Origin: an unicellular cyanobacterium SU3
Lineage (GTDB): Bacteria > Cyanobacteriota > Cyanobacteriia > Cyanobacteriales > Microcystaceae
Length of the DNA stretch: 45,758 nt
Reading direction: 5' to 3'
Assembly: GCA_002172675.1 (NCBI GenBank)
Contig: NETF01000179.1
Span: forward strand, 1-45,758
Shown here: positions 16,787 to 27,105 of the stretch, piece after piece
Layout of the letters: the number at the start of each line of letters is the position of its first letter
Position numbering within the stretch: position 1 is the first letter of the stretch
The notes under the pieces: generated by a model
The model's input: only the letters and a program-made list of their open reading frames with translations
Databases searched by the model: none
Told to the model about the DNA's origin: nothing
Translations under genes and position numbers: made by a program

Positions 16787-19249
16787 ATGTTTATAACCAC
16801 TGAATCTTTGAAATATAGAGGAGAAAAGGGAGAAAAAATTGTATGGAATAAAATTAAACAACTTTTTGCTCAGAGACAATGTCTTATTTATTGGCGTTAC
16901 CCTATTTTTGAGATTAAAGAAAAAGTTAGGAAAGAAGCTGATATTTTAATCGCAGATTTTGACTTAGGATTAATCATTATTGAAGTTAAATCTTTAGTCA
17001 TTGATCAAATTATTAGTATTGAAGGACATAATTGGAATTATCAAAACTTCTATACCCTTTCAGGTCGTCCTTATCAACAAGCAGAAGCTCAATTATTTTC
17101 TTTATTAGAATATATTAATCAAGAACCTAGTTTATCTAATCAAATTACAGCAAAAGTTTTAATAGCTTTACCTTTTATTAACTCAAAAGAATGGCAACTT
17201 AAAGGATTTGATAAACTAGCCAGTAATCCTCCTATTTTGTTTCAGGATCATTTACTTTCATTAGAAACCATTGATAAAATTATCCATAAAACACCAGCTA
17301 TCCTTCCAGGAAAAAAAATAAATGACTATCAATGGAATTTACTATTAAATTTTTTATCAGGAACTCCTATTTTACGTCGCCAGTCTCATCCAGTTTTGAG
17401 TCAAGGTAATACAAAAGGAAAAATATTACAAAACATAAGAAATCATATTCATCAATTTGATCTACAACAGGAAAAAATTGCTAAACAAATACCTTTAGGA
17501 TTTCAAAGAATACGAGGTATTGCAGGATCGGGTAAAACTGTTTTACTGTGTCAAAAAGCAGCAATAATGCACTTAAAATACCCTCAATGGAAAATTGCTG
17601 TTATCTTTTTTTCTCGTAGTCTGTATGAAGAAATTATACAACAAATTGATAAATGGATTAGATATTTTACACACCAAAAACAAACCTATGATAAAAATAA
17701 TCAACAATTACAGGTGTTTCATGGTTGGGGTTCTAGGGAACAATTAGGATTTTATCGCTTTTTATGTCAAATAACAGGAGTAGTTCCTTTAGGGGTTGAT
17801 CAAACCACATTTCAAGAACCCTCAGAAGCATTAGGAGAAGTGTGTTTTCGTCTTTTAAATCAAACAGCTATCCCTCAGATTTTTGATGCTATTTTAATCG
17901 ATGAGGGGCAAGATTTTATGGTAAAAAACTGGTTTTATCAAGGAAAACAGCCTTTTTACTGGTTAGCTTATCAAGCATTACGTCCTATTAATACTGTTAA
18001 TACTCAACAAAAAAGATTAATCTGGACGTACGATGAACTACAAAGTTTAAGTACTTTACAAGTTCCTCATCCTAGTGAAATGTTTGGCGAAGAATTGGGT
18101 AATATTGTTACAGGAAAATATGATAATGATATTAATAAAACAGAAATAATGTCTCGTTGTTATCGTACCCCTCATGTAATTATTATTGCTGCTCACGCTA
18201 TGAGTATGGGATGGTTACGTTATCAGGGAATGTTAACAGGGATAACTGATAAAAAAGACTGGAACAATTTAGGTTATGAAATTGAAGAAGATTTAAAAGA
18301 AGGACAAATTATAACGATTACAAGACCTTTAGAGAATTCACCTCATCCTTTACCTAAAGCTTGGAAAAATTCATTAACTACGTTTAATAAATATTTATCG
18401 AGGCAACAAGAACTTAGTGCTTTATTTCAGAATATTTATAATAATTTACGTCATGATGGATTACGACCTAGTAAAGAAATTTTAGTTTTAGTTTTAGGGA
18501 ATTATTTTGAATCTTTAAAATTACAAAAAACTATAGCTAATTTTCTCATTAGACAAGGAATTGATAGTTATCTTCCAGGTAGTAAAAAATGTAATGATTT
18601 AAGCCAAGAAAATAATAATAATCCTAACCAATTTTGGTATGAGGGAGCGGTCACAATTTCTCGTATTCATCGTGCTAAAGGACAAGAAGCAGATATGGTT
18701 TATATTGTGGGATTAGATCAAATTGCTAAAGTAGAAAATGACCCATTGTTTCGTAATCAATTATTTGTAGCAATGACGCGATCGCGAGGATGGTTAACTA
18801 TCAGTGGAATTGGCAATTATTCTCTGTATCAAGAGTTAGAAAATGTTCTTAAACAAAAAGATAAAATAACCCTAACTTATACTCATCCCCAACAAAGAGA
18901 AATCATGATTACAGAAGCCGCAGAATTATTACAACGCTATCAATTAGGAGAAAGAAACTTTCAACAAGCTGAACTCTCTAACATGAACTTACAAAAACTG
19001 AATTTAGAAAATATTAATCTAATTGGTGCTAATTTATCTGGAGCGAATTTACAATATAGTAATCTTAACCGTGCTAAATTAATCGCAACCAATTTTAAAA
19101 ATGCTAACTTAAAAGGGGTCAGTTTAGTGAAAGCAAAATTAATCGGTGCTGATTTAACAAATGCCAATTTAACTGATGCCGATTTAACCAAGGCAGACTT
19201 AACCAATGTGATTTTCAATAACACCCAGGGAATTATGAAATATAACTGA
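16787..19249 (+). CDS. NERD-domain nuclease/UvrD-like helicase with C-terminal pentapeptide repeats
   Basis: A three-part 820-residue protein. Residues about 15-125 are a NERD domain with a PD-(D/E)xK-like core (EADILIA, then IIIEVKS, giving Asp53 and Glu66-x-Lys68). Residues about 235-720 are a superfamily 1 helicase: Walker A GIAGSGKT (244-251), DEGQD box (372-376), SRCYRTP, VTISRIHRAKGQEADMVYI and LFVAMTRSRGWL, as in UvrD/Rep. The last 93 residues are about 17 pentapeptide repeats (GANLSGANLQ, GADLTNANLTDADLT), a right-handed beta-helix. NERD-helicases are thought to act in DNA processing or defence; the pentapeptide tail is unusual. A TTG at 16745 would add 14 residues; the ATG is preferred. 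It precedes selO on the same strand. Confidence 0.85.
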   Translation: MFITTESLKYRGEKGEKIVWNKIKQLFAQRQCLIYWRYPIFEIKEKVRKEADILIADFDLGLIIIEVKSLVIDQIISIEGHNWNYQNFYTLSGRPYQQAEAQLFSLLEYINQEPSLSNQITAKVLIALPFINSKEWQLKGFDKLASNPPILFQDHLLSLETIDKIIHKTPAILPGKKINDYQWNLLLNFLSGTPILRRQSHPVLSQGNTKGKILQNIRNHIHQFDLQQEKIAKQIPLGFQRIRGIAGSGKTVLLCQKAAIMHLKYPQWKIAVIFFSRSLYEEIIQQIDKWIRYFTHQKQTYDKNNQQLQVFHGWGSREQLGFYRFLCQITGVVPLGVDQTTFQEPSEALGEVCFRLLNQTAIPQIFDAILIDEGQDFMVKNWFYQGKQPFYWLAYQALRPINTVNTQQKRLIWTYDELQSLSTLQVPHPSEMFGEELGNIVTGKYDNDINKTEIMSRCYRTPHVIIIAAHAMSMGWLRYQGMLTGITDKKDWNNLGYEIEEDLKEGQIITITRPLENSPHPLPKAWKNSLTTFNKYLSRQQELSALFQNIYNNLRHDGLRPSKEILVLVLGNYFESLKLQKTIANFLIRQGIDSYLPGSKKCNDLSQENNNNPNQFWYEGAVTISRIHRAKGQEADMVYIVGLDQIAKVENDPLFRNQLFVAMTRSRGWLTISGIGNYSLYQELENVLKQKDKITLTYTHPQQREIMITEAAELLQRYQLGERNFQQAELSNMNLQKLNLENINLIGANLSGANLQYSNLNRAKLIATNFKNANLKGVSLVKAKLIGADLTNANLTDADLTKADLTNVIFNNTQGIMKYN

Positions 19250-19294
19250 TAAAATTAGATGATAAATCAAGATAAAGGTAAAATTAAAATAGCA

Positions 19295-19320
19295 ATAACT
19301 GTAACTGTAACTGTAACTAA
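19295..19320 (+). repeat. Hexanucleotide microsatellite (TAACTG)n before selO
   Basis: Three full TAACTG units plus a partial fourth lie just before the likely selO start codon. If translation began at the upstream ATG (19259) this would encode a TVTVT stretch not found in the family. The unit length is a multiple of three, so changes in copy number would not shift the frame. Confidence 0.7.
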
Positions 19321-19324
19321 TTCT

Positions 19325-20743
19325 ATGACTTTAAACGGAGATAATCCTCTTCTTAATCTTAATTATGAACCTGCTTTAGAAAACTTAGGAGAAGACTACT
19401 ATGATCAAGTACCGGCTGCGGAATTTCCTCAACATATTTTAAGGTTTCGTAATGACGATTTATTACCCAAATTAGGGTTATCATCCAATTGTGTAAATGA
19501 CGAACACTTTATCGAAGCGTTTGGCAAATTTAAAGGAGTCAGACCTTTTCTTGCTTTACGATATCACGGTTATCAATTTGGAGAATATAACCCCTTCCTA
19601 GGAGACGGTAGAGGGTTCCTCTACGGACAAGTTAGAGGGGTGGACGGAGAATTATATGATTTTGGAACAAAAGGGTCCGGACAGACTCCTTATTCGCGGG
19701 GTGGTGACGGCAAATTAACCTTGAAGGGAGGGGTTAGAGAAGTCCTTGCAGCCGAAACTTTACACAGAATGGGGGTAAAGACCTCCCGATGTTTAAGTTT
19801 AGTAGAAACTGGGGAAGCATTATGGCGAGGAGATGAACCGTCCCCTACTCGTTCTTCTGTTATGATTCGTATGAGTCGTTCTCACATTCGCTTTGGAACC
19901 TTTGAGCGTTTATACTATATCAAACGACCAGATTTGATTAAGAAATTATTAGATTTTGTCATTAATATTTATTATTCAGAAATTGACTTACATTCCTCAG
20001 ATTGTTACAGTCTATTTTATCAAGAATTAGTGAAACGTCACGCGCAATTAACAGCACAATGGATGGCAGCAGGATTTTGTCATGGAGTATTGAATACGGA
20101 TAATATGTCCATTACAGGGGAAAGTTTTGATTACGGACCTTATGGTTTTATTCCTACCTATGATCTTAATTTTACGGCTGCTTATTTTGATTATGGGAAA
20201 CGTTATGCCTATAAAAATCAACCTTTAATTGTTCGAGTTAATTTAGAGATGTTACAGTTACCATTAATGACTATTATCTCTCCTGGAAGTTTAGAAACTG
20301 CTTTGAATAATTTTGATGATTATTATAAAAGCGCGTACAATCAAGAAATGTTGAAAAAATTGGGATTATTTGGGTTGATTGAAGACGGAAATAAATTAGT
20401 TGACGAAACTATCGATGCTTTGAAACAGAGTCAGTTTCCTTATCATCAATTTTTTCTTGAGATAATGACCCAAATTAATAAAGGTTGGTGGGAAGATGAA
20501 TCGACGATTTTAGAAAATAGTAATTTATCCGAAATTCATTGGAAAAATTGGCGAAAACTCTATTACCAAACCCTTATTAAAATTTCCCCTGATCGGATCG
20601 ACGAGATAATTAAACAGATGAATGAATTTAATAGTAAAGTACCTTTGCTGAGACCTCAAATTGAATCCGTATGGGAAGCGATCGCCAATGAAAATAATTG
20701 GCAACCTTTTAATGAATTAGTTAGCAAAATTCAAGCAAAATAA
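19325..20743 (+). CDS. selO: Protein adenylyltransferase SelO (YdiU family)
   Basis: A pseudokinase-fold enzyme that transfers AMP from ATP to Ser, Thr or Tyr of target proteins, with roles in redox homeostasis in E. coli. Diagnostic segments are present: [31 protein letters not shown] (nucleotide loop), and [19 protein letters not shown], holding the acidic and Asn residues of the active site (about Asp259, Asn260 and Asp269). The 472-residue form starting at this ATG begins [18 protein letters not shown], where the family normally begins; an upstream ATG at 19259 would add a repeat-encoded tail. No selenocysteine is suggested. It follows the NERD-helicase by 75 bases and ends 10 bases before an adenylate kinase remnant with its own ribosome site. 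Confidence 0.92.
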   Translation: MTLNGDNPLLNLNYEPALENLGEDYYDQVPAAEFPQHILRFRNDDLLPKLGLSSNCVNDEHFIEAFGKFKGVRPFLALRYHGYQFGEYNPFLGDGRGFLYGQVRGVDGELYDFGTKGSGQTPYSRGGDGKLTLKGGVREVLAAETLHRMGVKTSRCLSLVETGEALWRGDEPSPTRSSVMIRMSRSHIRFGTFERLYYIKRPDLIKKLLDFVINIYYSEIDLHSSDCYSLFYQELVKRHAQLTAQWMAAGFCHGVLNTDNMSITGESFDYGPYGFIPTYDLNFTAAYFDYGKRYAYKNQPLIVRVNLEMLQLPLMTIISPGSLETALNNFDDYYKSAYNQEMLKKLGLFGLIEDGNKLVDETIDALKQSQFPYHQFFLEIMTQINKGWWEDESTILENSNLSEIHWKNWRKLYYQTLIKISPDRIDEIIKQMNEFNSKVPLLRPQIESVWEAIANENNWQPFNELVSKIQAK

Positions 20744-20753
20744 GGAGTTAATT

Positions 20754-20901
20754 ATGAGATTGGTTATGTTAGGTAGTCCGAAGTTCAGGAAAAGTCACCC
20801 AATCCCAACGTCTTAGTCAGCATTTTAATTTTCTTATTATCGCAACTGGAAATATGTTACGACAAGTAACTAAAGATAAAACAGAATTTTTATTTAGATA
20901 A
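20754..20901 (+). pseudogene. Adenylate kinase-like gene remnant, frameshifted and truncated
   Basis: An AAGGAGT ribosome site and ATG start MRLVMLGSP, the opening of an adenylate kinase. One extra base after the Pro codon shifts the frame; reading on in the next frame gives SSGKVTQSQRLSQHFNF, then LIIATGNMLRQVTKDKTEF and a stop. Together these match the P-loop (GxPGSGK) and NMP-binding start of an adenylate kinase, of which roughly 50 of an expected 180 or more codons remain. The P-loop is altered (SSGKV) and the rest is gone, so this is a dead fragment. Its position directly after selO with an intact ribosome site suggests a former operon member. Confidence 0.8.
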
Positions 20902-21006
20902 ATTGTCACTTAAAGAAAGAGATCATGATCACACAACTTTAGATATTCCGTGTCTATACTGAGAATGAAGACAGATAAAGTTTTGTAAATTTAGGCAAGC
21001 TCCAGA

Positions 21007-21690
21007 ATGGCAAATCAACAACAAGTTAATCTTTTAATGAAGAGTGTAGAAAATTGGGATCAATGGAGAATGGAAAACCCAGAGATTATTCCGGATCTAA
21101 GAAAAGCCAATTTAAGTCGATTAAATTTAGGAGGTGCTAATCTGGATTATGTTAACCTTGAGCAAGCTATTTTAGTTAATACAAATTTAAGTTATGCTTC
21201 TTTAAAAAAAGCGAACTTAAGTTATGCTAATTTAGCTAGTGCTGTGTGTTTTAAAACTATTCTATCTGAAGCAAATTTAATGAATACTATTTTAATTAAT
21301 TCAGATTTAAGTAAAGCCAATCTTGAGAGTGCCAATTTAAGTCAATCTTATATAATTGATAGTTATTTAGTGAATACGAATTTAGTAAATGCTAACTTAA
21401 AAAGATGCAATTTAAAGGGAAGTTATTTAACAGGGGCAAACTTAACTGGAGTAAATTTACAAGAAGCAGATTTAACTGAAGCTGACTTTACAGCAAGCAA
21501 ATTTAATAAGAATCAATATAATTTCATAAATGAAATAGACAGTCTTGAAGAAAATTCGATTGAGAATGAAAATTTAATTAAAATTTTTCAAAAAGAAAAT
21601 TGTTTAAATTTTGGTTTGTTGAGCTATTTACCATCTTCAGAAACAATTTGGGAAAGAAATCAATTAGAAACTATTTACCAAACATTGTAA
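21007..21690 (+). CDS. Pentapeptide-repeat protein
   Basis: A 227-residue protein. The N-terminus has the cyanobacterial motif NWDQWRMENPEIIPDLRKAN (residues about 16-35). About 25 A(D/N)LxX pentapeptides follow (residues about 35-165), forming a beta-helix, and then a non-repeat, acidic 60-residue tail. No membrane segment or enzyme motif is present. Pentapeptide proteins of cyanobacteria often act as structural or protein-binding units, and some bacterial ones mimic DNA to protect gyrase; the target here is unknown. It lies 105 bases after the adenylate kinase remnant and converges on the HpsL-like gene. Confidence 0.88.
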   Translation: MANQQQVNLLMKSVENWDQWRMENPEIIPDLRKANLSRLNLGGANLDYVNLEQAILVNTNLSYASLKKANLSYANLASAVCFKTILSEANLMNTILINSDLSKANLESANLSQSYIIDSYLVNTNLVNANLKRCNLKGSYLTGANLTGVNLQEADLTEADFTASKFNKNQYNFINEIDSLEENSIENENLIKIFQKENCLNFGLLSYLPSSETIWERNQLETIYQTL

Positions 21691-21720
21691 TTATTACATT
21701 GAGACTAAACAATTGAGTAA

Positions 21721-23241
21721 CTAACTATTTTTTCTTGAAAATATAGATATGGTTTCTTGTTCTAAAACTGGTAATTTTAATAGCATTCCTGCAACAAACC
21801 AATAGTAAACAGCAACTGGATCGACAGCCAAAGGATAATAGTAAGGATTGTAACTAATAAATAAAACAAAAATCCATAGAGATAATCCCAGTCCGCGTAA
21901 TGCTGGAGTTTTCAGGGAACGGTAAGCTTTAAAAGTAAGAATAGTTAAAGTAGTGACAACCGTTAAAAATGCCAAATAGCCTAAAATTCCTATTTCATAA
22001 ATTAGTTGAACAGGAAAAGTTTCTACTAACCGAATTGATCCTAAACGACGAGCAGCACTAGCCGTTTTTCCTAGTCCATGGCCGAATAAAGTAATGCGAT
22101 CATCAGTTAACCATTGTATTTGTTTGGCTATAAATTCGTATGGGGGTGCATATTGCCAACGTTGAATAAAATTAGCCACTCTTTCATCAACTAAACCAAT
22201 TTGAGTCGTAATTATTACAGTTAAGATAAAGATAATACCTAATTTAATCAAAAAGTTTTTATTTTTCTTTTGTGTTAAAAGAAAAAGCAGTAAATAAATG
22301 ATAGGAACTAATAACAAAGCTGCCCTTTGTCCTGAAATTAATGTAGCAACCAGGACAGTAATAATAGAGATAAAACCAAAACTCTTCCAAAGACGAGAAG
22401 GTTCACTGAAAGTCGCACCATAACTGATAAAACTACTAGCAATCAAAAACCAAGCCCATTGCCAAGGAGCGACGAAAGTTCCTGGTAATCGAATTAAGTT
22501 TTTTGCAGGATTATAAAGTAAAGAACCTCCTACAAAACATTGAGCGCGCAAACTAGCAGAAGTATTAGAAGGAACAGGTAATTCACTGTTGCCTGGACAA
22601 ATACCATACACCAATAATAAATATTGAATCAAACATAAAATACAAGTGATACTGATTATAAGAACTAATATTCGATTTAACCAAAGTAAATTTTTTTGAT
22701 TATTTAGATAATAATAAGCACAAAAAATTAAAGGTATGTAACCTAACCAAACCTTCAAACCCACAAGTCCCATTAAAATAATTTTATCCTTAGAATTAGC
22801 AAAATCTTGAGGAAAATTAACCAAAAAGAAAGTTAAGAAACAAGTTAATGCAAAGAAAGCAAGAGTAATTAATAAAGGTTTGAATTTTAATGCTTTCTTA
22901 GTCCAGATTCGATAACTAACACAAATTCCTAGTAAAGCAGGTAGATAAAAAACATTTTTAGCTAAATGAAACAAAGAATAAGAACCTGTGTAAATAATAC
23001 CCCTACCAAATGCCTGAAAAGCACCTGCTACAGCATAAGTAATGGTTCCGCCTAAGGGAAGATAAATTAAAAAAGCTAATAATCCCCATCGAGGGAAAGA
23101 ATAAGAAAATACTAGACAAGGAATTAATAATGCTCCCATAATAGCAGTTTCAATTCCCCCTATTAATAGAAAGAACGAACTAATAAAAACTGTTGTAAAT
23201 ACAAGAGCAATAAATATAATTATTTGTTTTTCATTTTTCAT
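21721..23241 (-). CDS. hpsL: HpsL-like polysaccharide biosynthesis membrane protein (O-antigen ligase-like)
   Basis: A 506-residue multi-pass membrane protein with about ten to twelve hydrophobic segments. The sequence LRAQCFVGGSLLYNPAKNLI then RLPGTFVAPWQWAWFLI (about residues 232-268) matches what I recall of HpsL, the membrane protein of cyanobacterial hormogonium polysaccharide synthesis. Its layout also fits Wzy/WaaL-type polymerases and ligases, which join polysaccharide units at the periplasmic face. ISGQRAALLLVPIIYLLLFL and HGLGKTASAARRL are further conserved parts. In a unicellular strain it would serve exopolysaccharide rather than hormogonium gliding. No other hps genes are adjacent. 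Confidence 0.7.
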   Translation of the reverse strand: MKNEKQIIIFIALVFTTVFISSFFLLIGGIETAIMGALLIPCLVFSYSFPRWGLLAFLIYLPLGGTITYAVAGAFQAFGRGIIYTGSYSLFHLAKNVFYLPALLGICVSYRIWTKKALKFKPLLITLAFFALTCFLTFFLVNFPQDFANSKDKIILMGLVGLKVWLGYIPLIFCAYYYLNNQKNLLWLNRILVLIISITCILCLIQYLLLVYGICPGNSELPVPSNTSASLRAQCFVGGSLLYNPAKNLIRLPGTFVAPWQWAWFLIASSFISYGATFSEPSRLWKSFGFISIITVLVATLISGQRAALLLVPIIYLLLFLLTQKKNKNFLIKLGIIFILTVIITTQIGLVDERVANFIQRWQYAPPYEFIAKQIQWLTDDRITLFGHGLGKTASAARRLGSIRLVETFPVQLIYEIGILGYLAFLTVVTTLTILTFKAYRSLKTPALRGLGLSLWIFVLFISYNPYYYPLAVDPVAVYYWFVAGMLLKLPVLEQETISIFSRKNS

Positions 23242-23279
23242 TTTTTTAAATTTAATTCTATTGTTTGACTTAAAATTAG

Positions 23280-23918
23280 CTATTTCAGTTTAATTCCTTG
23301 TCCTTTCTCGTTAAATTCGATGACTGTTTTTTCAGATAATTCATGAGTGGTCATAGCAGTTAAAATATCTAAAGGAATGGTTAAATGATGCGCCCCTGCT
23401 TTTAAAGCTGCTGCTGCTTCTTCTGGTGATTTTAAACTCGCTGCTAAAATTTCAGTGTCGCTATTTTCTAATACCTTGGCCATCTCTTTAACTAAAGCTA
23501 AACCATCCCCTAATAACCGAGTTGCACGGTTGACATAAGCGATCGCATATTTTGCCCCTGCTTCCTTAGCAATGGCAGCTTGTGCGCTACTATAAATAGC
23601 AGTAACAGCACAAGGAATTTTAGAAGATAAAGTGGCTGTCACTTGAAACCCGATGGTAGTAGCAGGAATTTTTAAGACGGTTTTTTCTCCTATTAATTGA
23701 TAGGCTTTTTGTCCTTCTGTGATCATGGTTTCAGCGTCGGTTGCTGTTAAGTGATAATACAGTTCCCCTGGACTTAAACTAGCTAATTGTTGCAAGCTTT
23801 CTTCTGGTGATAAGTCACTCTTTGCTAATATGGTTGGGTTAGTAGTAATGCCTTTTACCCATCCGTATTTGATGGCAATTTCTGCGTCTTTGATAATAGC
23901 TGAGTCAAGATAAATCAT
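23280..23918 (-). CDS. Small transaldolase / fructose-6-phosphate aldolase family (TalC/FSA type)
   Basis: A 212-residue TIM-barrel class I aldolase, of the short transaldolase type. The Schiff-base lysine is Lys83 in TVLKIPAT. Other family parts are YLDSAIIKDAEIAIKYG at the start, GITTNPTILAKS (about residues 23-34), VTAIYSSAQA and AYVNRATRLLGDG. FSA and true transaldolase of this short form cannot be separated by reading alone. It acts in the cytoplasm on sugar phosphates of the pentose phosphate pathway. It is upstream of the HpsL-like gene on the same strand, 38 bases away, so they may share a transcript. Confidence 0.9.
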   Translation of the reverse strand: MIYLDSAIIKDAEIAIKYGWVKGITTNPTILAKSDLSPEESLQQLASLSPGELYYHLTATDAETMITEGQKAYQLIGEKTVLKIPATTIGFQVTATLSSKIPCAVTAIYSSAQAAIAKEAGAKYAIAYVNRATRLLGDGLALVKEMAKVLENSDTEILAASLKSPEEAAAALKAGAHHLTIPLDILTAMTTHELSEKTVIEFNEKGQGIKLK

Positions 23919-24211
23919 AATTTTTAATTCTCAAACTACTACATAATAACAGGTTTTTGTCTTATCGTCTTGTCAATTTATGAATTCATGGGATAGATAT
24001 TCATATTTGATACTGTGATCATTTATTTCTGTTTTTTGGGAATATTGAAATAAGATGTTTTTAATTGTTAGATAATGAAATTTCTTATTACACTATCATA
24101 ATATTTATTGCTTGGATGTTCCCTAATAGCTACGATCAAATCAGCAAGAGATTGGTAAAAGTATTTTTGATAGTTTCAAAAATATTGATAAATAATAAAT
24201 TTAATTTTTTA
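23919..24211. other. Intergenic region without recognised content
   Basis: About 290 AT-rich bases between two genes on the minus strand. I see no open frame, RNA gene, strong hairpin with a T tract or clear promoter boxes. A transaldolase promoter is expected here, but I cannot place it. Confidence 0.4.
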
Positions 24212-26944
24212 TCAATTGTCTATAGTTGAGTTTAATTCCTCCATCATTTCTCTAACTACCATTTCTGCTTCTTCTTTGCTTTGAATTTCTCCATCTAAGG
24301 TTAAACTCAATAACTTATCTAACACCACTTTATAATTAGGTCCTGGTTTATATCCCATTTGTTTTAAATCATTACCATTTAAAGGGGTTTCGACCTTTGA
24401 CCATTGGGTTAAATATTGCCAGATAATACTCCTAATTTCTTTGTTACAATTGACTGCTACTAAAATCAAATCAGGTAATTTATAGTGATGTAATTGTTTA
24501 TATTTTTCGCTTACTTTTTGAGAATTTATTAAATTTTCTTGCAATTCCAAATGAAGTGTGTTGACTGTTTCTATTCTTTCTAAACTTTCTTTAGGCAGTT
24601 GCAAATTTTGAGCCAGTTGTTTTTTTTCTTTTATATTAATTGGAGAAATTAATATTTCTAGACGAATTAACCAATGACCAATATTATTATCAGGATCAAG
24701 GTATTTTAACCAACGAGAAGCACAGCGAATTTGCCACCATATTTTATAATCTAAAGTCACTTGATTATGCAAACATTTTAAAGCATCTAAGTCTGAGAGT
24801 AATTTTAATGCTGGTTTCCAATAATTTGCTTCTAAAATATATTTTAATTCAGCTTTTAACCGTGTTGTTAAAGCCGGGGCGACATGATTTTTAAGCCGTA
24901 ATTTTTCATAAATACCGCTTTCTATAGCATAACGAATATAAGCTTCTGTTTGCGGTTCAATTTCAAACTTTAAACGCACAGCAAAACGGACTGCACGATA
25001 AATTCTTGTAGGATCTTCAATAAAACTATTGGCATGAAGTACCCGAACTTCTCTAGCTTTTAAATCTAATAAACCACCGAAGAAATCTAATAATTCTCCT
25101 TCTCTGGGTGGCGTTAATCTAACCGCTAAAGCATTAATAGTAAAGTCTCTTCTATATAAGTCTTGACGAATAGAACTCGCTTCTACTTCTGGGTTGGCAG
25201 CAGGGTAAGGATAAAATTCAGTTCTTGAGGTAGCAATATCAAGCCATAGTGATCCAAATTCTGGATCTTTATGCCATAACAAAGCTGCTGTCTGAAACTC
25301 GCCATGTACTGATAATCGGCAGTTTGAATATTTTTTTTGTATAGTTGAAGCTATTTCAACCCCTGCCCCAACATCAGCAGAACGGTGAAAACCATCTACC
25401 ACTAAGTCAATATCCTGAAGTAAAACTTTTTCGTTATTTCCTGTTAGTAATAAGTCTCGAACTGCGCCACCAACAATATATAAATGCCACCCTTGATGTT
25501 CTGCTTCTCGGGCAATTTCTTCTAATAGTTTCCAGATAGAAGGTTCCAAAGAATTACGAATGGAAGGTAATAGACAGGAAACCGTCGCCATTTTTTTTCC
25601 ATTTTCGTCTTTAACTTCTTTTCGCTGTTGATGAATCTGTCTTAATAGATCAGTTCTGGTGACAATTCCTAATAATTTATTATTATCAATAACCGGTAGT
25701 CTTCCCACATCATACGTCACCATAATTGATTCAATATCGGGTAATAATGTATCAGGATGAATCGTTTTTAAATTTTTGCTCATATAACCTTTTACTGGTG
25801 CATGACTAAAGCCATGATGCAAGGCTAAATCTAAATCTCTACGGGAAATAACCCCTACTAAACTATCATTTTCATCTACCACTGACAACCCTGAATGGCC
25901 ATAGCGAAATAATATCCTTTCTGCTTGTTCTATGGTCGTTTCGGGTCGAATTGTTCTCACTGGTGAAGACATTAAATCCCTGGCAGTTAAAGGGTGAGGA
26001 ATTTGGTTAATTAATTCTTCTACTAATTGTTTTAATTTGTCTTTAGGTTCGACATCTCTTAACATTAAAGATGCAGCTTGACTGTGGCCACCCCCTCCAT
26101 AAACCGAGAATAATTCATTAAGGTTTGTTCCTTCAATACGAGTCCGGCCAATAATAATTAAACGGTTTTCAGGATAAGGCTTATCATTATGTCTTTTATG
26201 ATAGCTATGGGCGAATAACAAAGCATCACTTTCGGTTAATTCAATTAATCTTTCTGCTAAATTAGATAATCCGGATACAAAGTTTTCTGTTTCAATCAGT
26301 ACCCAAGCAACTTGATATCCTCTAATATTTTTGGTTTCAAATTTATCTAACGCTTCACTAAAAATTTCTTGTAATTGAGGAGTAAAACCAGGGTCACAAT
26401 ATTCAGCGATAATCTTAACATTTGACCCCAGTTCCATTAACCAAGCTAATGCTTTAGCATCCCTAGAAGTAGATTGATGAAAGGTTAAAGAACCTGTGTC
26501 CACATGAATTCCTAACGCCATTATTGTCGCTTCAATGGGGTTCGGATTTATCTTTTCTTGCTGTAGTTTTTCCACAATTAAAGTTGTGGTTGCTCCCACT
26601 GGTTCAATTTGTTGAAAAGTGGCAGGAATATCGGATTTACTATTAAGATGATGGTCATATAGTTCCACACTTTCAATCTGAGGCAAACTCAACCAATCTG
26701 CTGCTTTTCCTAAACGATTAATTTGTTGATTATCGACGACAATTAAGTGACGAATTTGCTTAGGGTTAACACTTCTTAACTCAATAAGGGGAATTTCGTC
26801 TCGATGCAATGCTAAAAAATCCTTAACCGTTGGATGGGCCCCACCCGTTAAAACAATGCGACTTCCTACTTTGAGACAGGATAACCCGACAGCTGCCCCT
26901 AATGCGTCAAAATCAACCGTCTGATGGCATAAAATTAAGTCCAT
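24212..26944 (-). CDS. DHH-CBS-poly(A) polymerase/tRNA nucleotidyltransferase fusion (probably A-adding enzyme)
   Basis: A 910-residue fusion. Residues 1-310 are a DHH/DHHA1 phosphoesterase ([32 protein letters not shown]). Residues about 320-440 are two CBS domains ([20 protein letters not shown] and [17 protein letters not shown]). The rest is a class II CCA/poly(A) nucleotidyltransferase: [12 protein letters not shown], catalytic DID in [22 protein letters not shown] and [19 protein letters not shown]. In Synechocystis the CCA end is made by separate CC- and A-adding enzymes, and the large DHH-CBS one is, as I recall, the A-adding Sll1253. The role here is by analogy. The protein acts on tRNA 3' ends in the cytoplasm. 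Confidence 0.92.
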   Translation of the reverse strand: MDLILCHQTVDFDALGAAVGLSCLKVGSRIVLTGGAHPTVKDFLALHRDEIPLIELRSVNPKQIRHLIVVDNQQINRLGKAADWLSLPQIESVELYDHHLNSKSDIPATFQQIEPVGATTTLIVEKLQQEKINPNPIEATIMALGIHVDTGSLTFHQSTSRDAKALAWLMELGSNVKIIAEYCDPGFTPQLQEIFSEALDKFETKNIRGYQVAWVLIETENFVSGLSNLAERLIELTESDALLFAHSYHKRHNDKPYPENRLIIIGRTRIEGTNLNELFSVYGGGGHSQAASLMLRDVEPKDKLKQLVEELINQIPHPLTARDLMSSPVRTIRPETTIEQAERILFRYGHSGLSVVDENDSLVGVISRRDLDLALHHGFSHAPVKGYMSKNLKTIHPDTLLPDIESIMVTYDVGRLPVIDNNKLLGIVTRTDLLRQIHQQRKEVKDENGKKMATVSCLLPSIRNSLEPSIWKLLEEIAREAEHQGWHLYIVGGAVRDLLLTGNNEKVLLQDIDLVVDGFHRSADVGAGVEIASTIQKKYSNCRLSVHGEFQTAALLWHKDPEFGSLWLDIATSRTEFYPYPAANPEVEASSIRQDLYRRDFTINALAVRLTPPREGELLDFFGGLLDLKAREVRVLHANSFIEDPTRIYRAVRFAVRLKFEIEPQTEAYIRYAIESGIYEKLRLKNHVAPALTTRLKAELKYILEANYWKPALKLLSDLDALKCLHNQVTLDYKIWWQIRCASRWLKYLDPDNNIGHWLIRLEILISPINIKEKKQLAQNLQLPKESLERIETVNTLHLELQENLINSQKVSEKYKQLHHYKLPDLILVAVNCNKEIRSIIWQYLTQWSKVETPLNGNDLKQMGYKPGPNYKVVLDKLLSLTLDGEIQSKEEAEMVVREMMEELNSTIDN

Positions 26945-27105
26945 AAAGTCCCTATTGATCGGCTATCACCTAACTGCTTTTTCTATGATAGATCCAATCT
27001 AACCAATCATTAATTAAAGGTTAATTTTTCTTTTTTCCTTTTTTCCTCTTCTAATACAAGTAATAATTTCGATTAAACTTTGACTAAAACAACTAGCTAC
27101 TTCAT

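Noticed and set aside
18961-19224. 87-codon minus-strand frame over the pentapeptide region
   Set aside because: Antisense of a repeat-coding stretch; the Lys/Ser/Leu repetitive product is an artefact of the repeat.
19295-19320. (TAACTG)n as a phase-variable switch of selO
   Set aside because: The unit is six bases, so copy changes keep the frame; only a tuning effect remains possible.
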